Source: an uncultured Verrucomicrobia subdivision 3 bacterium (GTDB lineage Bacteria > Verrucomicrobiota > Verrucomicrobiia > Limisphaerales > UBA11358). Taken from it: DNA of 37,191 bases. Location: positions 1 through 37,191 of the forward strand of contig CAIQWB010000145.1 in NCBI GenBank assembly GCA_903875465.1, given 5' to 3'. The notes beneath the pieces were generated by a model. It was given only the letters and a program-made list of their open reading frames with translations. It did not search any database and was not told where the DNA came from. Shown piece by piece: positions 16,834-24,920 of this stretch. Both the position numbers and the translations under genes were made by a program. The number at the start of each line of letters is the position of its first letter. The stretch's first letter is position 1.

Positions 16834-17976
16834 TCAGGAACCGCGCTCAAGTTTCGCCAGCAGCTCGTCGTTAGTCTTGTGCTTCTTCAGGGCGGCGGTA
16901 AGTGTTTCCATCGCTTCAATGGGGTTCAAGTCAACCATCGTTCGGCGCAGCTTGCGAATGGCCTCAAGGTTTTTGGAAGCGAACAGCTTTTCCTCTTTGC
17001 GGGTTCCGCTCTTGGGAATATCAATGGCCGGAAACAACCGGCGGTCGGAGAGCTTGCGGTCCAGGATCAATTCCATGTTGCCGGTGCCCTTGAATTCTTG
17101 GAAAATCAGCTCATCCATGCGCGAACCGGTGTCCACCAGGGCTGTGGCCAGAATGGTGAGCGAACCGCCGTTTTCAATTTTACGCGCGGAGGCAAACATC
17201 TTGCGCGGAATTTCCAGGGCGCGGGCATCCACCCCGCCGGTCATCGTCCGACCGCTGCCGCCGTGCACACTGTTGTAGGCGCGGGCGATACGGGTGAGGG
17301 AATCCATGAGCACGAATACATCCTTGCCGGTTTCGACAATGCGGCGGCAGCGCTCAACCATGAAGCGGGAGAGGCGCACATGCGTTTCCAAGTCCATGTC
17401 GTTGGAGGAGGCGACCACTTCCGCCTTCACGGAACGCTGGAAGTCAGTAACTTCCTCGGGGCGCTCGTCAATCAACAGCACCAGCACGTGCACCTCGGGG
17501 TGGTTGGTGGTGATGGCGTTGCAGATCTGTTTGAGAATGGTGGTTTTGCCCGTGCGCGGAGGGGCGACAATCAGGCCGCGGGTGCCCTTGCCAATGGGAG
17601 TGACCAGGTCAATCACCCGGGTTTCCAACTGGTCGGGGGTGGTCTCCAGATTGTATTTTTCAATCGGGTCAATGGTGGTGAGGTTCTCAAAGCGCACTGC
17701 TTTGGTATACTCCTCAAACGGCATGTCATTGACTTTTTCGACCGTCTTGAGCTGGGGGCTGGTGCCGCGGTGCGGCGGTTGGGTGGTGCCAGCCACATGA
17801 CTGCCCTCGCGCAAAAAACTGCGGCGAATGCTATCGGGCGTTACAAAAATATCCGTCGGCTTCGGGTGAAAATGATTGGCGGCAGTGCGCAAAAATCCAA
17901 AACCCTTTTCAGAAATTTCCAAATAGCCCGAGCCATAATTGGCCGCTTTTTCGCCGTTATTATCAGAACTGCTCAT
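16834..17976 (-). CDS. rho: Transcription termination factor Rho, without N-terminal helical domain
   Basis: A 380-residue Rho. SGYLEISEKGFGFLR (16-30) is the start of the RNA-binding cold-shock-like domain, RGLIVAPPRTGKTTIL (133-148) is Walker A with Lys144, LLIDERPEEVTDFQR follows, DVFVLMDSLTRIARAYN is Walker B, GGSGRTMTGGVDA the Q-loop, and KGTGNMELILDRKL the R-loop. The 45-50 residue N-terminal helical (SAP-like) domain of E. coli Rho (419 residues) is absent: only 15 polar residues precede the RNA-binding domain, and a stop lies two codons upstream of the ATG. Rho is a hexameric RNA helicase that ends transcription. The enzymatic core looks intact. Confidence 0.95.
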   Translation of the reverse strand: MSSSDNNGEKAANYGSGYLEISEKGFGFLRTAANHFHPKPTDIFVTPDSIRRSFLREGSHVAGTTQPPHRGTSPQLKTVEKVNDMPFEEYTKAVRFENLTTIDPIEKYNLETTPDQLETRVIDLVTPIGKGTRGLIVAPPRTGKTTILKQICNAITTNHPEVHVLVLLIDERPEEVTDFQRSVKAEVVASSNDMDLETHVRLSRFMVERCRRIVETGKDVFVLMDSLTRIARAYNSVHGGSGRTMTGGVDARALEIPRKMFASARKIENGGSLTILATALVDTGSRMDELIFQEFKGTGNMELILDRKLSDRRLFPAIDIPKSGTRKEEKLFASKNLEAIRKLRRTMVDLNPIEAMETLTAALKKHKTNDELLAKLERGS

Positions 17977-18087
17977 AGTTTATCTAAAGACGAAGGCCGG
18001 AATTTGTCCCGAAAAACCAGTCATGAATGTGTGAACTTGGGAAGTCGCCCGGCTAATGCCAGACTCACAAAACCTTCGACGAAACAA

Positions 18088-18116
18088 GTAATACGAGTAA
18101 AGATTGCAAAATGCAA
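18088..18116 (-). promoter_or_regulatory. Candidate promoter of rho
   Basis: On the minus strand TTGCAT (18116-18111), a 17-base spacer and TATTAC (18093-18088). It lies just beyond the cysK terminator and would give a leader of about 100 bases before rho, long enough for the autoregulation common for this gene. Confidence 0.4.
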
Positions 18117-18140
18117 CAATTATTTTAAGTATTTTAGCGC

Positions 18141-18168
18141 AAAAAAGGACCACGGTAACCCGTGGCCC
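18141..18168 (-). terminator. Intrinsic terminator of cysK
   Basis: On the minus strand GGGCCACGG (18168-18160) pairs with CCGTGGTCC (18155-18147), with one G-T pair, loop GTTA, and six T (18146-18141). It is 26 bases past the cysK stop and separates cysK from rho. Confidence 0.88.
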
Positions 18169-18194
18169 TTGGCAAATATTCAATAAAAAGCGCT

Positions 18195-19178
18195 TTAAGC
18201 ACCCACCGCCGCGCGGGCTTCGGCCGCCAATGCGGTGCTGAGATAACGCTCGCCCGTGGAACAAGCGACGGTGACAATTAGCTTGCCTTTGTTTTCCGGA
18301 CGACGGGCCACCTCGATGGCCGCCACCACATTGGCCCCGGTTGAAATGCCCACCAGCAAGCCTTCTTCCTTGGCCAGCCGACGGGCCATGGCGAAAGCGT
18401 CATCATTGGTAACCTGCACACATTCCACAATTTGCGGATTGCCCGCAGAATCTTTCAAATGCAAATTGCCCGGTACAAAACCCGCTCCCGTGCCTTGAAT
18501 CTTGTGCGGACCAGGCTTGACGGGTTGGCCGGCCAGCGTCTGCGAAATAACCGGTGAATCTTTTGGCTCCACGGCAATCGCCTGAAACGAAGGTTTCCGG
18601 GGCTTGATCACCTCGGTCACGCCGGTGATGGTACCACCCGTGCCCACCGCTGCCACAAAAATATCCACCTGGCCGTCGGTGTCCGCCCAAATTTCCTCAG
18701 CGGTGGTTTTCTTGTGAATAGCCGGGTTGGCCGGGTTGTTAAATTGTTGTGGGATCCAGGCATGGGGGGTTTCCTTGGCCAGTGCCTCGGCCCGGGCAAT
18801 GGCTCCCTTCATGCCTTCGGCCCCCGGAGTGAGCACCAATTTGGCGCCCAGCATGGCCAGCAGCGTGCGCCGCTCCAACGACATCGTCTCCGGCATGGTG
18901 AGAATGAGCTGGTAGCCCTTGGCGGCGGCCACAAAGGCCAGGGCGATGCCGGTATTGCCACTGGTGGGCTCAATGATGATGGTGTCTTTGGTCAACACAC
19001 CCCGGGCCTCGGCATCCTCAATCATGGCCATGCCAATCCGATCCTTCACGCTGCCCAGGGGATTGAAGAATTCGCACTTCAACAAGATGGTGGCACCCAC
19101 CCCGGCCGTGACTTTGTTGAGTTTGACCAAAGGCGTATGGCCCACGGTCTCGACGATGTTGTTATAAATTTTGCCCAT
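18195..19178 (-). CDS. cysK: Cysteine synthase A (O-acetylserine sulfhydrylase)
   Basis: A 327-residue PLP enzyme. [11 protein letters not shown] carries the PLP-binding Lys45, [10 protein letters not shown] (71-80) binds the substrate carboxylate, and [10 protein letters not shown] holds the PLP phosphate. STGANVVAA and [12 protein letters not shown] complete the CysK pattern. It forms cysteine from O-acetylserine and sulfide. Length and motifs are those of CysK rather than CysM or cystathionine beta-synthase, as no extra domains are present. It has its own terminator and a weak promoter candidate. No CymR-type or T-box leader is visible. Confidence 0.93.
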   Translation of the reverse strand: MGKIYNNIVETVGHTPLVKLNKVTAGVGATILLKCEFFNPLGSVKDRIGMAMIEDAEARGVLTKDTIIIEPTSGNTGIALAFVAAAKGYQLILTMPETMSLERRTLLAMLGAKLVLTPGAEGMKGAIARAEALAKETPHAWIPQQFNNPANPAIHKKTTAEEIWADTDGQVDIFVAAVGTGGTITGVTEVIKPRKPSFQAIAVEPKDSPVISQTLAGQPVKPGPHKIQGTGAGFVPGNLHLKDSAGNPQIVECVQVTNDDAFAMARRLAKEEGLLVGISTGANVVAAIEVARRPENKGKLIVTVACSTGERYLSTALAAEARAAVGA

Positions 19179-19213
19179 AGGATTGAATATGAATGTGAAA
19201 GTTAGACTGATTC

Positions 19214-19242
19214 TATATGGTCTAATTAAAAATCTGCGGCAA
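19214..19242 (-). promoter_or_regulatory. Candidate promoter of cysK
   Basis: On the minus strand TTGCCG (19242-19237), a 17-base spacer and CATATA (19219-19214). It lies between the terminator of the small basic protein and the cysK start and is only a moderate consensus match. Confidence 0.3.
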
Positions 19243-19256
19243 GCCTTTTTTGGCGC

Positions 19257-19284
19257 AAAAAAGGCCGTCCTTACGGACGGCCTT
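19257..19284 (-). terminator. Intrinsic terminator of the small basic protein gene
   Basis: AAGGCCGTCC and GGACGGCCTT pair perfectly (10 bp) around a 4-base loop, and on the minus strand TTTT follows (19260-19257). It lies about 28 bases past the stop at 19313. A second, T-rich inverted repeat (GCCTTTTTT/AAAAAAGGC) overlaps it. Confidence 0.88.
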
Positions 19285-19312
19285 GGTTTGTTGGTGTTAG
19301 GGGAACCGAAAA

Positions 19313-19420
19313 TCAGGCCGCTTGCGCGGCCGCCTTTTTGGCATGCCCGATCGCTTTTTTGCGCTTGACGTAGTTCAACCGGCGTTTTTTCTTGATTTCT
19401 TTATTCAGTTGTTTGCCCAT
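19313..19420 (-). CDS. Very small Lys/Arg-rich protein (35 residues)
   Basis: A short gene with start ATG at 19420 and stop TGA at 19313. The protein begins [20 protein letters not shown] and continues with Lys/Ala-rich residues. About 40% of residues are Lys or Arg, and most of the remainder is Ala. I recall very similar short proteins in Verrucomicrobiota genomes, but not a known function. The composition suggests an RNA- or ribosome-binding role, like the smallest ribosomal proteins. A strong intrinsic terminator follows and AAAGAAAC precedes the start. It is divergent from the lipoprotein gene at 19466. The open frame continues upstream of the Met, but that part is the antisense of the lipoprotein gene. 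Confidence 0.7.
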   Translation of the reverse strand: MGKQLNKEIKKKRRLNYVKRKKAIGHAKKAAAQAA

Positions 19421-19465
19421 AAGTTTCTTTACTTTGTTCGCGTGATGCGATTTCGTTGTACCACT

Positions 19466-19996
19466 ATGAAAGTTTATGCGGTCCGATTCAACATCTATTT
19501 GGTTCTGTTCACAATCCTGCTGGCGGCGAGCGGGTGCAAAAGCACCAGTAGCGACGAAAAAAAGGTCAGCGCCTTGCGCCTGCACATCGAGTCGACAGCG
19601 GGACTGGCAGGCACCTGCGAAACCGTATCCCTCATCCGGGCGGACCCCGTCAGCGTGACCATTCTCGACAACCCGGTGCTCACCGAAGCTGACGTGGTGG
19701 CGGCCCGGGTGCTGGATACCACGGCCGGTTTCGCCATTGAAATCAAGCTCTCCAGCACCGGCACGCTGGTCCTTGAACAATACACCGCTTCCAATCCCGG
19801 CAGACATCTCGTAATATTTGGGCAGTGGGGCGAAAAAGGAACGGATGGTCGCTGGCTGGCCGCCCCCTTGATCTCCCATCGCATTAGTGATGGCATCCTT
19901 TCCTTCACGCCGGATATGAACCGGGATGATGCCTACCGGCTGGTCCTCGGCTTGAATAATGTCAGCAAAAAAATCGCCAAAGGAACAATGAAATGA
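19466..19996 (+). CDS. Lipoprotein with a SecD-P1-like domain
   Basis: A 176-residue lipoprotein. Starting at the ATG at 19466, residues 1-23 form a signal peptide with core IYLVLFTILLAA and lipobox ASGC, Cys24 being lipidated. The mature part has VLTEADVVAARVLDTTAGFAIEIKLSSTGTLVLEQYT, then NPGRHLVIFG, LAAPLISHRISDGILSFTPD and DAYRLVLGLNN. This pattern resembles the periplasmic P1 head of SecD, but there are no transmembrane helices. An upstream ATG (19445) is a possible start. The stop overlaps the start of the M23 peptidase (ATGA), so the two are translated together. Function unknown; a periplasmic chaperone-like role is only a guess. Confidence 0.7.
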   Translation: MKVYAVRFNIYLVLFTILLAASGCKSTSSDEKKVSALRLHIESTAGLAGTCETVSLIRADPVSVTILDNPVLTEADVVAARVLDTTAGFAIEIKLSSTGTLVLEQYTASNPGRHLVIFGQWGEKGTDGRWLAAPLISHRISDGILSFTPDMNRDDAYRLVLGLNNVSKKIAKGTMK

Positions 19997-21012
19997 TTGG
20001 GTTCATCCTCCGCTCGGCCATCATTTTCACCCTCGGCCTGGCCGCCACCACTATTCTGGCCCAATCGCCGTTTCAGTTTCCCACCGCCAACCGTGCGCTC
20101 TATGAACCAGGTAATGAACTGAAATTTTTAGCCCCCACCGCACCCGAAAAGCCCTGGACGAGCGGGTCGTTCGGTTGTGTCCGTGACAATGGCAACCGCA
20201 TGCATGAGGGCCTCGACATCCGGTCCTTGCAACACGACCGTCACGGTGAACCCACCGATCCGGTGAGTGCCACGGCGGATGGCACTGTGGCTTATTTCAG
20301 TCGCAAACCTGGTTTGTCTAATTACGGCAATTATGTGGTCCTCCGCCACATTGTTGCGGGTTTGGAAATATATTCCCTTTATGCCCATTTAAGTGAAGTT
20401 CAGCCCGGCCTGGCCATCGGCCAGTCCGTGCGGGCTGGCCAGGTTGTCGGGATCATGGGCCGCACCTCCACCGCCGAACCCATCACCCGGGACCGGGCGC
20501 ATGTGCACTTTGAACTCAACTTGCTGGTTAACGATAACTTTGCTGGTTGGTTCAAAAAAAACTCCCCCGGTGAGCGCAATGATCACGGGATCTGGAACGG
20601 CCAAAATCTGAACGGCTTGGATGACCGGGCGATCCTGCTGGAGGAACGCCGGCAAGGCGCGGCTTTCAATTTACTCAATTTTGTCCGCAGTCAGACGGAA
20701 CTGTGCCGGGTGCTGGTTCGCGCGACCTCGTTCCCTTATTTGCAGCGGTATTCCGCTCTGGTATTACCCAATCCCCGCGCCGAAAAAGAAGGCGTGGCCG
20801 GTTATGAAATCGCCCTCAATTACAATGGCGTGGCCTTCGCACTAATGCCACGGGCGGAATCGGAGATTAAAAGCCGGGCGCGCTTTCAATTACTTGGCGT
20901 CAATGAAGGCGAGGCCCGAGCCAACGCCTGCCGCCGGCTCGTAGTCCAGCGTGGCGGTCACTGGGTCCTGGGCAAACATGGGCTGGAGGAGTTAGAAAAG
21001 CTGGTTTATTAG
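19993..21012 (+). CDS. M23 family (LytM-like) peptidase
   Basis: A 339-residue exported protein. Residues 1-23 are a signal peptide (FILRSAIIFTLGLAATTILAQ). MHEGLDIR gives the zinc ligands His71 and Asp75, and HVHFEL gives His170 and His172, the H-x(3)-D ... H-x-H pattern of M23 peptidases, with YSLYAHLS between them. It cuts cross-links in peptidoglycan or related peptides in the periplasm. The last about 140 residues follow the catalytic domain and match nothing I know; they may bind the wall. It is translationally coupled to the lipoprotein gene by a four-base overlap. Confidence 0.88.
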   Translation: MIGFILRSAIIFTLGLAATTILAQSPFQFPTANRALYEPGNELKFLAPTAPEKPWTSGSFGCVRDNGNRMHEGLDIRSLQHDRHGEPTDPVSATADGTVAYFSRKPGLSNYGNYVVLRHIVAGLEIYSLYAHLSEVQPGLAIGQSVRAGQVVGIMGRTSTAEPITRDRAHVHFELNLLVNDNFAGWFKKNSPGERNDHGIWNGQNLNGLDDRAILLEERRQGAAFNLLNFVRSQTELCRVLVRATSFPYLQRYSALVLPNPRAEKEGVAGYEIALNYNGVAFALMPRAESEIKSRARFQLLGVNEGEARANACRRLVVQRGGHWVLGKHGLEELEKLVY

Positions 21013-21131
21013 CAAGGCATATCCCAAGGGCGGCCGGGGGTGAACCATGCCGGCCACCAACCTTTCCTGCCCCACCGCGGCGTGACGCGCAGTGATCGGC
21101 ACGCCCAGCGCCAAGTGACAGCCGGCGCGGA

Positions 21132-21884
21132 TTAGGGTGCCCAATTCATGCGGGCAAACTTCCGCATCGCCTCGGTTCGGGTATGAACGTTTAATTTTTT
21201 AAAAATGCTGGACATATGGACATGGACCGTTCCGGTGCCAATCCCCAGTGCTTCCCCAATTTGCTTGTCGGTTTTTTCCTGACAGAGACACCTCATGATT
21301 TCGGTTTCCCGGGCGGTCAAATGACTGGGGCCCATATTTTTACCCATGATGGAAAAACATTCCATCATGGTTTTCTCCGCCCGGGGGCAAAAGGTCATGG
21401 ACCCGCTCAACATCTTTTCCAGCGCCTGCAAAATTTCTGTGGTCGAAGCCGGCTTGAACAAACACCCAGAAGCTCCGGCCATCATCGCATCAAGCAATGC
21501 TTCATTGTCCACATAGGCGGAAAGCATGATAATTGGCAATCCCGGCAAGCGGGCCTTCAAGTTGCGCACGCACTCAATGCCGGTGATTCCGGGCATGGCA
21601 ATGTCCATTAAAACCGCGTTGGGCGGCGATTGCGGAATTAATTTCAGCGCTTTACGCCCATCTCGATAACTATCCATGACCCAGGATTGGGCGTGCTTGT
21701 TGAGTATTTTCTGCAGCAGCTGGTGCATGCTGTCTTCATCATCCACCAAGGCCACACGCATGTGGGTGGGTGCAGCTGGGCGGTTGTCCCGGGTCACTTC
21801 CAGAACCGGATCAACCACGCCTGCCACCGGTGGTGATTGTTCTAAAGTTTGCGCGTCATCGCTCATGTCGGCACCATTAATCAT
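21132..21884 (-). CDS. NarL/FixJ-type response regulator (orphan)
   Basis: A 250-residue regulator. The receiver domain (about residues 42-160) has VDDED (Asp48/49), phospho-acceptor Asp94 in LMDIAMPG, Ser122 in MLSAY and Lys144 in LFKP. A LuxR-type helix-turn-helix at the end (LTARETEIMRCLCQEKTDKQIGEALGIGTGTVHVHMSSIFKKL) binds DNA. Residues 1-40 form an unusual Pro/Asp-rich extension; starts at Met7 or Met42 are possible. No histidine kinase gene is adjacent, so the partner must lie elsewhere. Its targets are unknown. Confidence 0.9.
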   Translation of the reverse strand: MINGADMSDDAQTLEQSPPVAGVVDPVLEVTRDNRPAAPTHMRVALVDDEDSMHQLLQKILNKHAQSWVMDSYRDGRKALKLIPQSPPNAVLMDIAMPGITGIECVRNLKARLPGLPIIMLSAYVDNEALLDAMMAGASGCLFKPASTTEILQALEKMLSGSMTFCPRAEKTMMECFSIMGKNMGPSHLTARETEIMRCLCQEKTDKQIGEALGIGTGTVHVHMSSIFKKLNVHTRTEAMRKFARMNWAP

Positions 21885-22057
21885 TAGGAAAGCATTCTTT
21901 GATAATCTAGCAGCAATTAAACCATGGTTGATGGCATTAAAACAATAAATTATAGCTGGCTTGGCGGCAGAAGGCGAACCGGGCGGGAAAATGAATGAGA
22001 AATTGAGTTCCCGGTTCAGGTCAATGCCAGGACCGGAAGATCATTGGGTTCGGATAC

Positions 22058-22090
22058 AAAAAAAGGGAATCTTCCTGGCGGAAGATTCCC
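22058..22090 (-). terminator. Intrinsic terminator of fusA
   Basis: On the minus strand GGGAATCTTCC pairs with GGAAGATTCCC (11 bp, 22065-22075 with 22080-22090), followed by seven T (22064-22058). It lies 26 bases past the fusA stop and ends the supercluster. Confidence 0.93.
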
Positions 22091-22116
22091 TCGAGAGGTT
22101 AACAATGCCTGCAATC

Positions 22117-24315
22117 CTAGGTGCGGGCCGCCGGGCGCTTGGCCGCGGCATCCAGAATGGCCGTCAATACGCTGTTGGGCACTTGCTCGAAGTTCAGCGG
22201 TTCCATGGAGTAAGAGGCGCGGCCTTTGCTCAACGACCGGATCGCCGTGGAGTAACCGAACATTTCCTTCAAGGGAACTTGCGCGTTTAACACCGTTTGG
22301 CCGTTCTTGCCTTCAATGCCGTTAATCACCCCGCGGCGGCGGTTGATGTCGCCCAAGAGATCGCCCTGATATTCATCGGGGGTCGTGCATTCTACTTTCA
22401 TGATCGGTTCCAGCAGAATCGGGCCGGCCTTTTTGAAGGCGTCTTTCAAGGCGAAAATGCCTGCCATCTTGAATGCGAGTTCGTTGGAGTCAACTTCGTG
22501 GAAGGACCCATCCACCACCTTGACCTTGATGTCAATAACTTGGAAACCGGCATAAACGCCGCCCTTGATGGCTTCTTCAATGCCGTTGATAACCGCCGGC
22601 ACATACTCCTTGGGAATCGTGCCGCCCACGATTTCGTTCAACACTTCCACGCCTTTGCCCTTTTCATTCGGTTCAACCGTGATGCAGGCATGACCATACT
22701 GACCACGACCACCAGACTGGCGGATGAACTTGCCTTCGCCTTCGGCCGCCTTGGTGATGGTTTCGCGGAAGGCGATTTGGGGTGCACCCGTGTTCGCCGA
22801 CACGTTAAATTCGCGCTTGAGACGATCGCAAATGATTTCCAAATGCAATTCACCCATCCCGGCGATGATCAACTGGCCGGTTTCTTCATTGGTGAAGCAA
22901 CGGAAGGTCGGATCTTCTTCCGCCAGGCGCTGGAGGCCTTCGGACATCTTATCGCGATCCTGCTTGGTCATGGGTTCCACCGACATGGAGATAACCGGTT
23001 CCGGGAACGTCGGCGGTTCAAGCGTCACATCGTACGATTCATCGCACAGGGTGTCACCCGTGGTGATGTTACGCAAGCCGACGAGGGCCGCGATGTCACC
23101 AGCGTGGACTTCGCTGATGTCTTTGCGCTCGCTGCCTTGAATAACCATCAAACGGCTGACACGCTCACGTTTGCGCGTGCGGGGATTGTAAATGGTGTCA
23201 CCCTTCTTGAGCTGCCCGGAGTAAACCCGAAAGAAGACCAGTTTACCGGCATAAGGATCGGTCCAGAGTTTAAACGCGAGGGAACAGAACTTGTTAAAGT
23301 CGCTAGTTTCCACATGCACCGGATTTTCCGTGCCAACTTCCACACCTTCGGCCCCGGGGACGTCCAGGGGACTGGGCAGATAATCAACCACGGCATCCAC
23401 GAGCACTTGAACAGCTTTCTTTTTGAAGGCTGAACCGCACAGCACGGGGATCATTTCGATTTTGCAAGTCAGCCGGCGAATGGCAGCCTTCAAAATCGCG
23501 GGTTCAATCGGCTTCTCTTCGAGGACCATTTCCGCAATGGTGTCATCTTTGTTAGAAACCGCATCGATCAATTCGGCCAGGGCGGCCTTGGCGCGCTCTT
23601 CATATTGGGCCGGAATCGCGGTAACTTCGTAGGCCAAACCTTCGCTGGTCAAATCACCTTCACCCCAGATAAAAGCCTTTTGGTTCACCACGTCGATGAC
23701 GCCTGCAAATTTATCCTCCGCCCCGATTGGGAGGAAAATGGGGAAGGCGTAAGCGCGCAGTTTGGTGCGCATGTCATTCAGGGCGTTATCGAAGTTGGCG
23801 CCAATGCGATCCATCTTGTTGACGAAAGCAATGCGCGGAACTTTATACTTGGTGGCCTGGCGCCATACGGTCTCAGACTGGGGCTGCACCCCGGCCACAC
23901 CGCAGAAGACGGCCACGGCACCATCCAGCACACGCATCGAGCGCTCCACCTCGGCCGTGAAATCCACGTGCCCGGGGGTATCAATGATGTTGATACGGTG
24001 GGGAATATTGTTGAAAGCCTTGTAAATTGCGTCCTCGCCCGGCTTGATGGTTTTTTGGGTCCAGAAGCAGGTCACCGCAGCAGAAGTAATCGTGATGCCA
24101 CGCTCTTTTTCCTGTTCCATCCAGTCAGTCACGGTATTGCCGTCATCCACGTCGCCGATCTTGTGGATCAGGCCAGTGTAAAACAGAATCCGCTCGGTAG
24201 TGGTGGTCTTGCCGGCATCAATATGCGCGGCGATGCCGATGTTACGGGTGCGCTCCAGGGTATATTGACGGCCCGGGGCGTTTAACGGGTGCGGTGCGGT
24301 GGTATCTGCGCTCAT
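22117..24315 (-). CDS. fusA: Elongation factor G
   Basis: A 732-residue translational GTPase, slightly longer than the usual 690-705. AHIDAGKTTTTERIL (Lys36) is the P-loop, RGITITSAA switch I, DTPGHVDF switch II, NKMDRIGA the guanine-specificity loop. Domains II to V follow: GGRGQYGHACITVEP and PNSVLTAILDAAAKR are in domains IV and V. It drives tRNA/mRNA movement through the ribosome. The N-terminal MSADTTAPHPLNAPGRQY is an extra 10-15 residues. It follows rpsG after a terminator, so it may have a separate promoter or depend on read-through. No Shine-Dalgarno is seen before the ATG. Confidence 0.97.
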   Translation of the reverse strand: MSADTTAPHPLNAPGRQYTLERTRNIGIAAHIDAGKTTTTERILFYTGLIHKIGDVDDGNTVTDWMEQEKERGITITSAAVTCFWTQKTIKPGEDAIYKAFNNIPHRINIIDTPGHVDFTAEVERSMRVLDGAVAVFCGVAGVQPQSETVWRQATKYKVPRIAFVNKMDRIGANFDNALNDMRTKLRAYAFPIFLPIGAEDKFAGVIDVVNQKAFIWGEGDLTSEGLAYEVTAIPAQYEERAKAALAELIDAVSNKDDTIAEMVLEEKPIEPAILKAAIRRLTCKIEMIPVLCGSAFKKKAVQVLVDAVVDYLPSPLDVPGAEGVEVGTENPVHVETSDFNKFCSLAFKLWTDPYAGKLVFFRVYSGQLKKGDTIYNPRTRKRERVSRLMVIQGSERKDISEVHAGDIAALVGLRNITTGDTLCDESYDVTLEPPTFPEPVISMSVEPMTKQDRDKMSEGLQRLAEEDPTFRCFTNEETGQLIIAGMGELHLEIICDRLKREFNVSANTGAPQIAFRETITKAAEGEGKFIRQSGGRGQYGHACITVEPNEKGKGVEVLNEIVGGTIPKEYVPAVINGIEEAIKGGVYAGFQVIDIKVKVVDGSFHEVDSNELAFKMAGIFALKDAFKKAGPILLEPIMKVECTTPDEYQGDLLGDINRRRGVINGIEGKNGQTVLNAQVPLKEMFGYSTAIRSLSKGRASYSMEPLNFEQVPNSVLTAILDAAAKRPAART

Positions 24316-24344
24316 ATTAATTTAAAATGTGGTTTTGTATGAAT

Positions 24345-24372
24345 AAAAACGCCCCGACAACTTGTCGGGGCG
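24345..24372 (-). terminator. Intrinsic terminator between rpsG and fusA
   Basis: CGCCCCGACA (24350-24359) pairs with TGTCGGGGCG (24363-24372) around a three-base loop, and on the minus strand TTTTT follows (24349-24345). It lies 17 bases after the rpsG stop, inside what is usually one str operon. Confidence 0.9.
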
Positions 24373-24389
24373 CAAATCCTGACGGTTGT

Positions 24390-24863
24390 TTACCAGCGGA
24401 AATGAGCGAACGCCTTGTTCGCCTGGGCCATCTTGTGAACTTCGTCACGTTTGCGGATGGCATTGCCCTGCCCTTGATAGGCTTCCAAGATTTCCGTGGC
24501 GAGCGCGTCGCGCATCGGCTGACCCTTGCGGGCATCAGCGAAATCCACAATCCACCGGAGTGCCAGGGCGGCCTGACGGTCGCTCGGAATTTCCAGTGGA
24601 ACCTGGTAGGTGGCACCACCTACACGACGGGCCTTGGTTTCAATGCGCGGCTTGGCATTGTCCACGGCACGCTGCAGGATCTCAATCGGATTGCTGGCGG
24701 GATTCTTTTCCGAAATGCTCTCGAAGGCACCATAAACAATGCGTTGCGCAGTGCTTTTTTTGCCGGAATGCATGACGGTGTTAACCAGCCGGGAGACCAA
24801 GGCGCTTTGAAACTTGCCATCCTTGCTCATCGGGCGTCGGGTTGCTTGTCGTCTACGGGACAT
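24390..24863 (-). CDS. rpsG: 30S ribosomal protein S7
   Basis: A 157-residue S7. SRRRQATRRPMSKDGKFQSALVSRLVNTVMHSGKKSTAQRIVYGAFE is the conserved N-terminal part, and NAKPRIETKARRVGGATYQVPLEI and HKMAQANKAFAHFRW the C-terminal part. S7 nucleates assembly of the 3' domain of 16S rRNA and lies near the E site. It follows rpsL after 55 bases that contain a short direct repeat. A terminator directly follows. Confidence 0.96.
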   Translation of the reverse strand: MSRRRQATRRPMSKDGKFQSALVSRLVNTVMHSGKKSTAQRIVYGAFESISEKNPASNPIEILQRAVDNAKPRIETKARRVGGATYQVPLEIPSDRQAALALRWIVDFADARKGQPMRDALATEILEAYQGQGNAIRKRDEVHKMAQANKAFAHFRW

Positions 24864-24892
24864 GAAATCGTTAGGGGGTTAAAACGTGGAAA

Positions 24893-24920
24893 CGTTAATT
24901 GGTTAATTCGTTAATTGGTT
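24893..24920. repeat. Direct repeat CGTTAATTGGTT x2 in the rpsL-rpsG spacer
   Basis: CGTTAATTGGTT occurs at 24893-24904 and 24909-24920, separated by AATT. The second copy overlaps the rpsL stop codon. The unit has a 16-base period and is A/T-rich, so it may be slippage-prone DNA or a regulatory site. Confidence 0.5.

Noticed and set aside
16771-18186. 471-residue plus-strand open frame
   Set aside because: Antisense to rho, which is certain from its motifs.
22112-22125. Fourth CCTAGG site
   Set aside because: It overlaps the fusA stop codon and lacks the flanking inverted repeat; likely chance.
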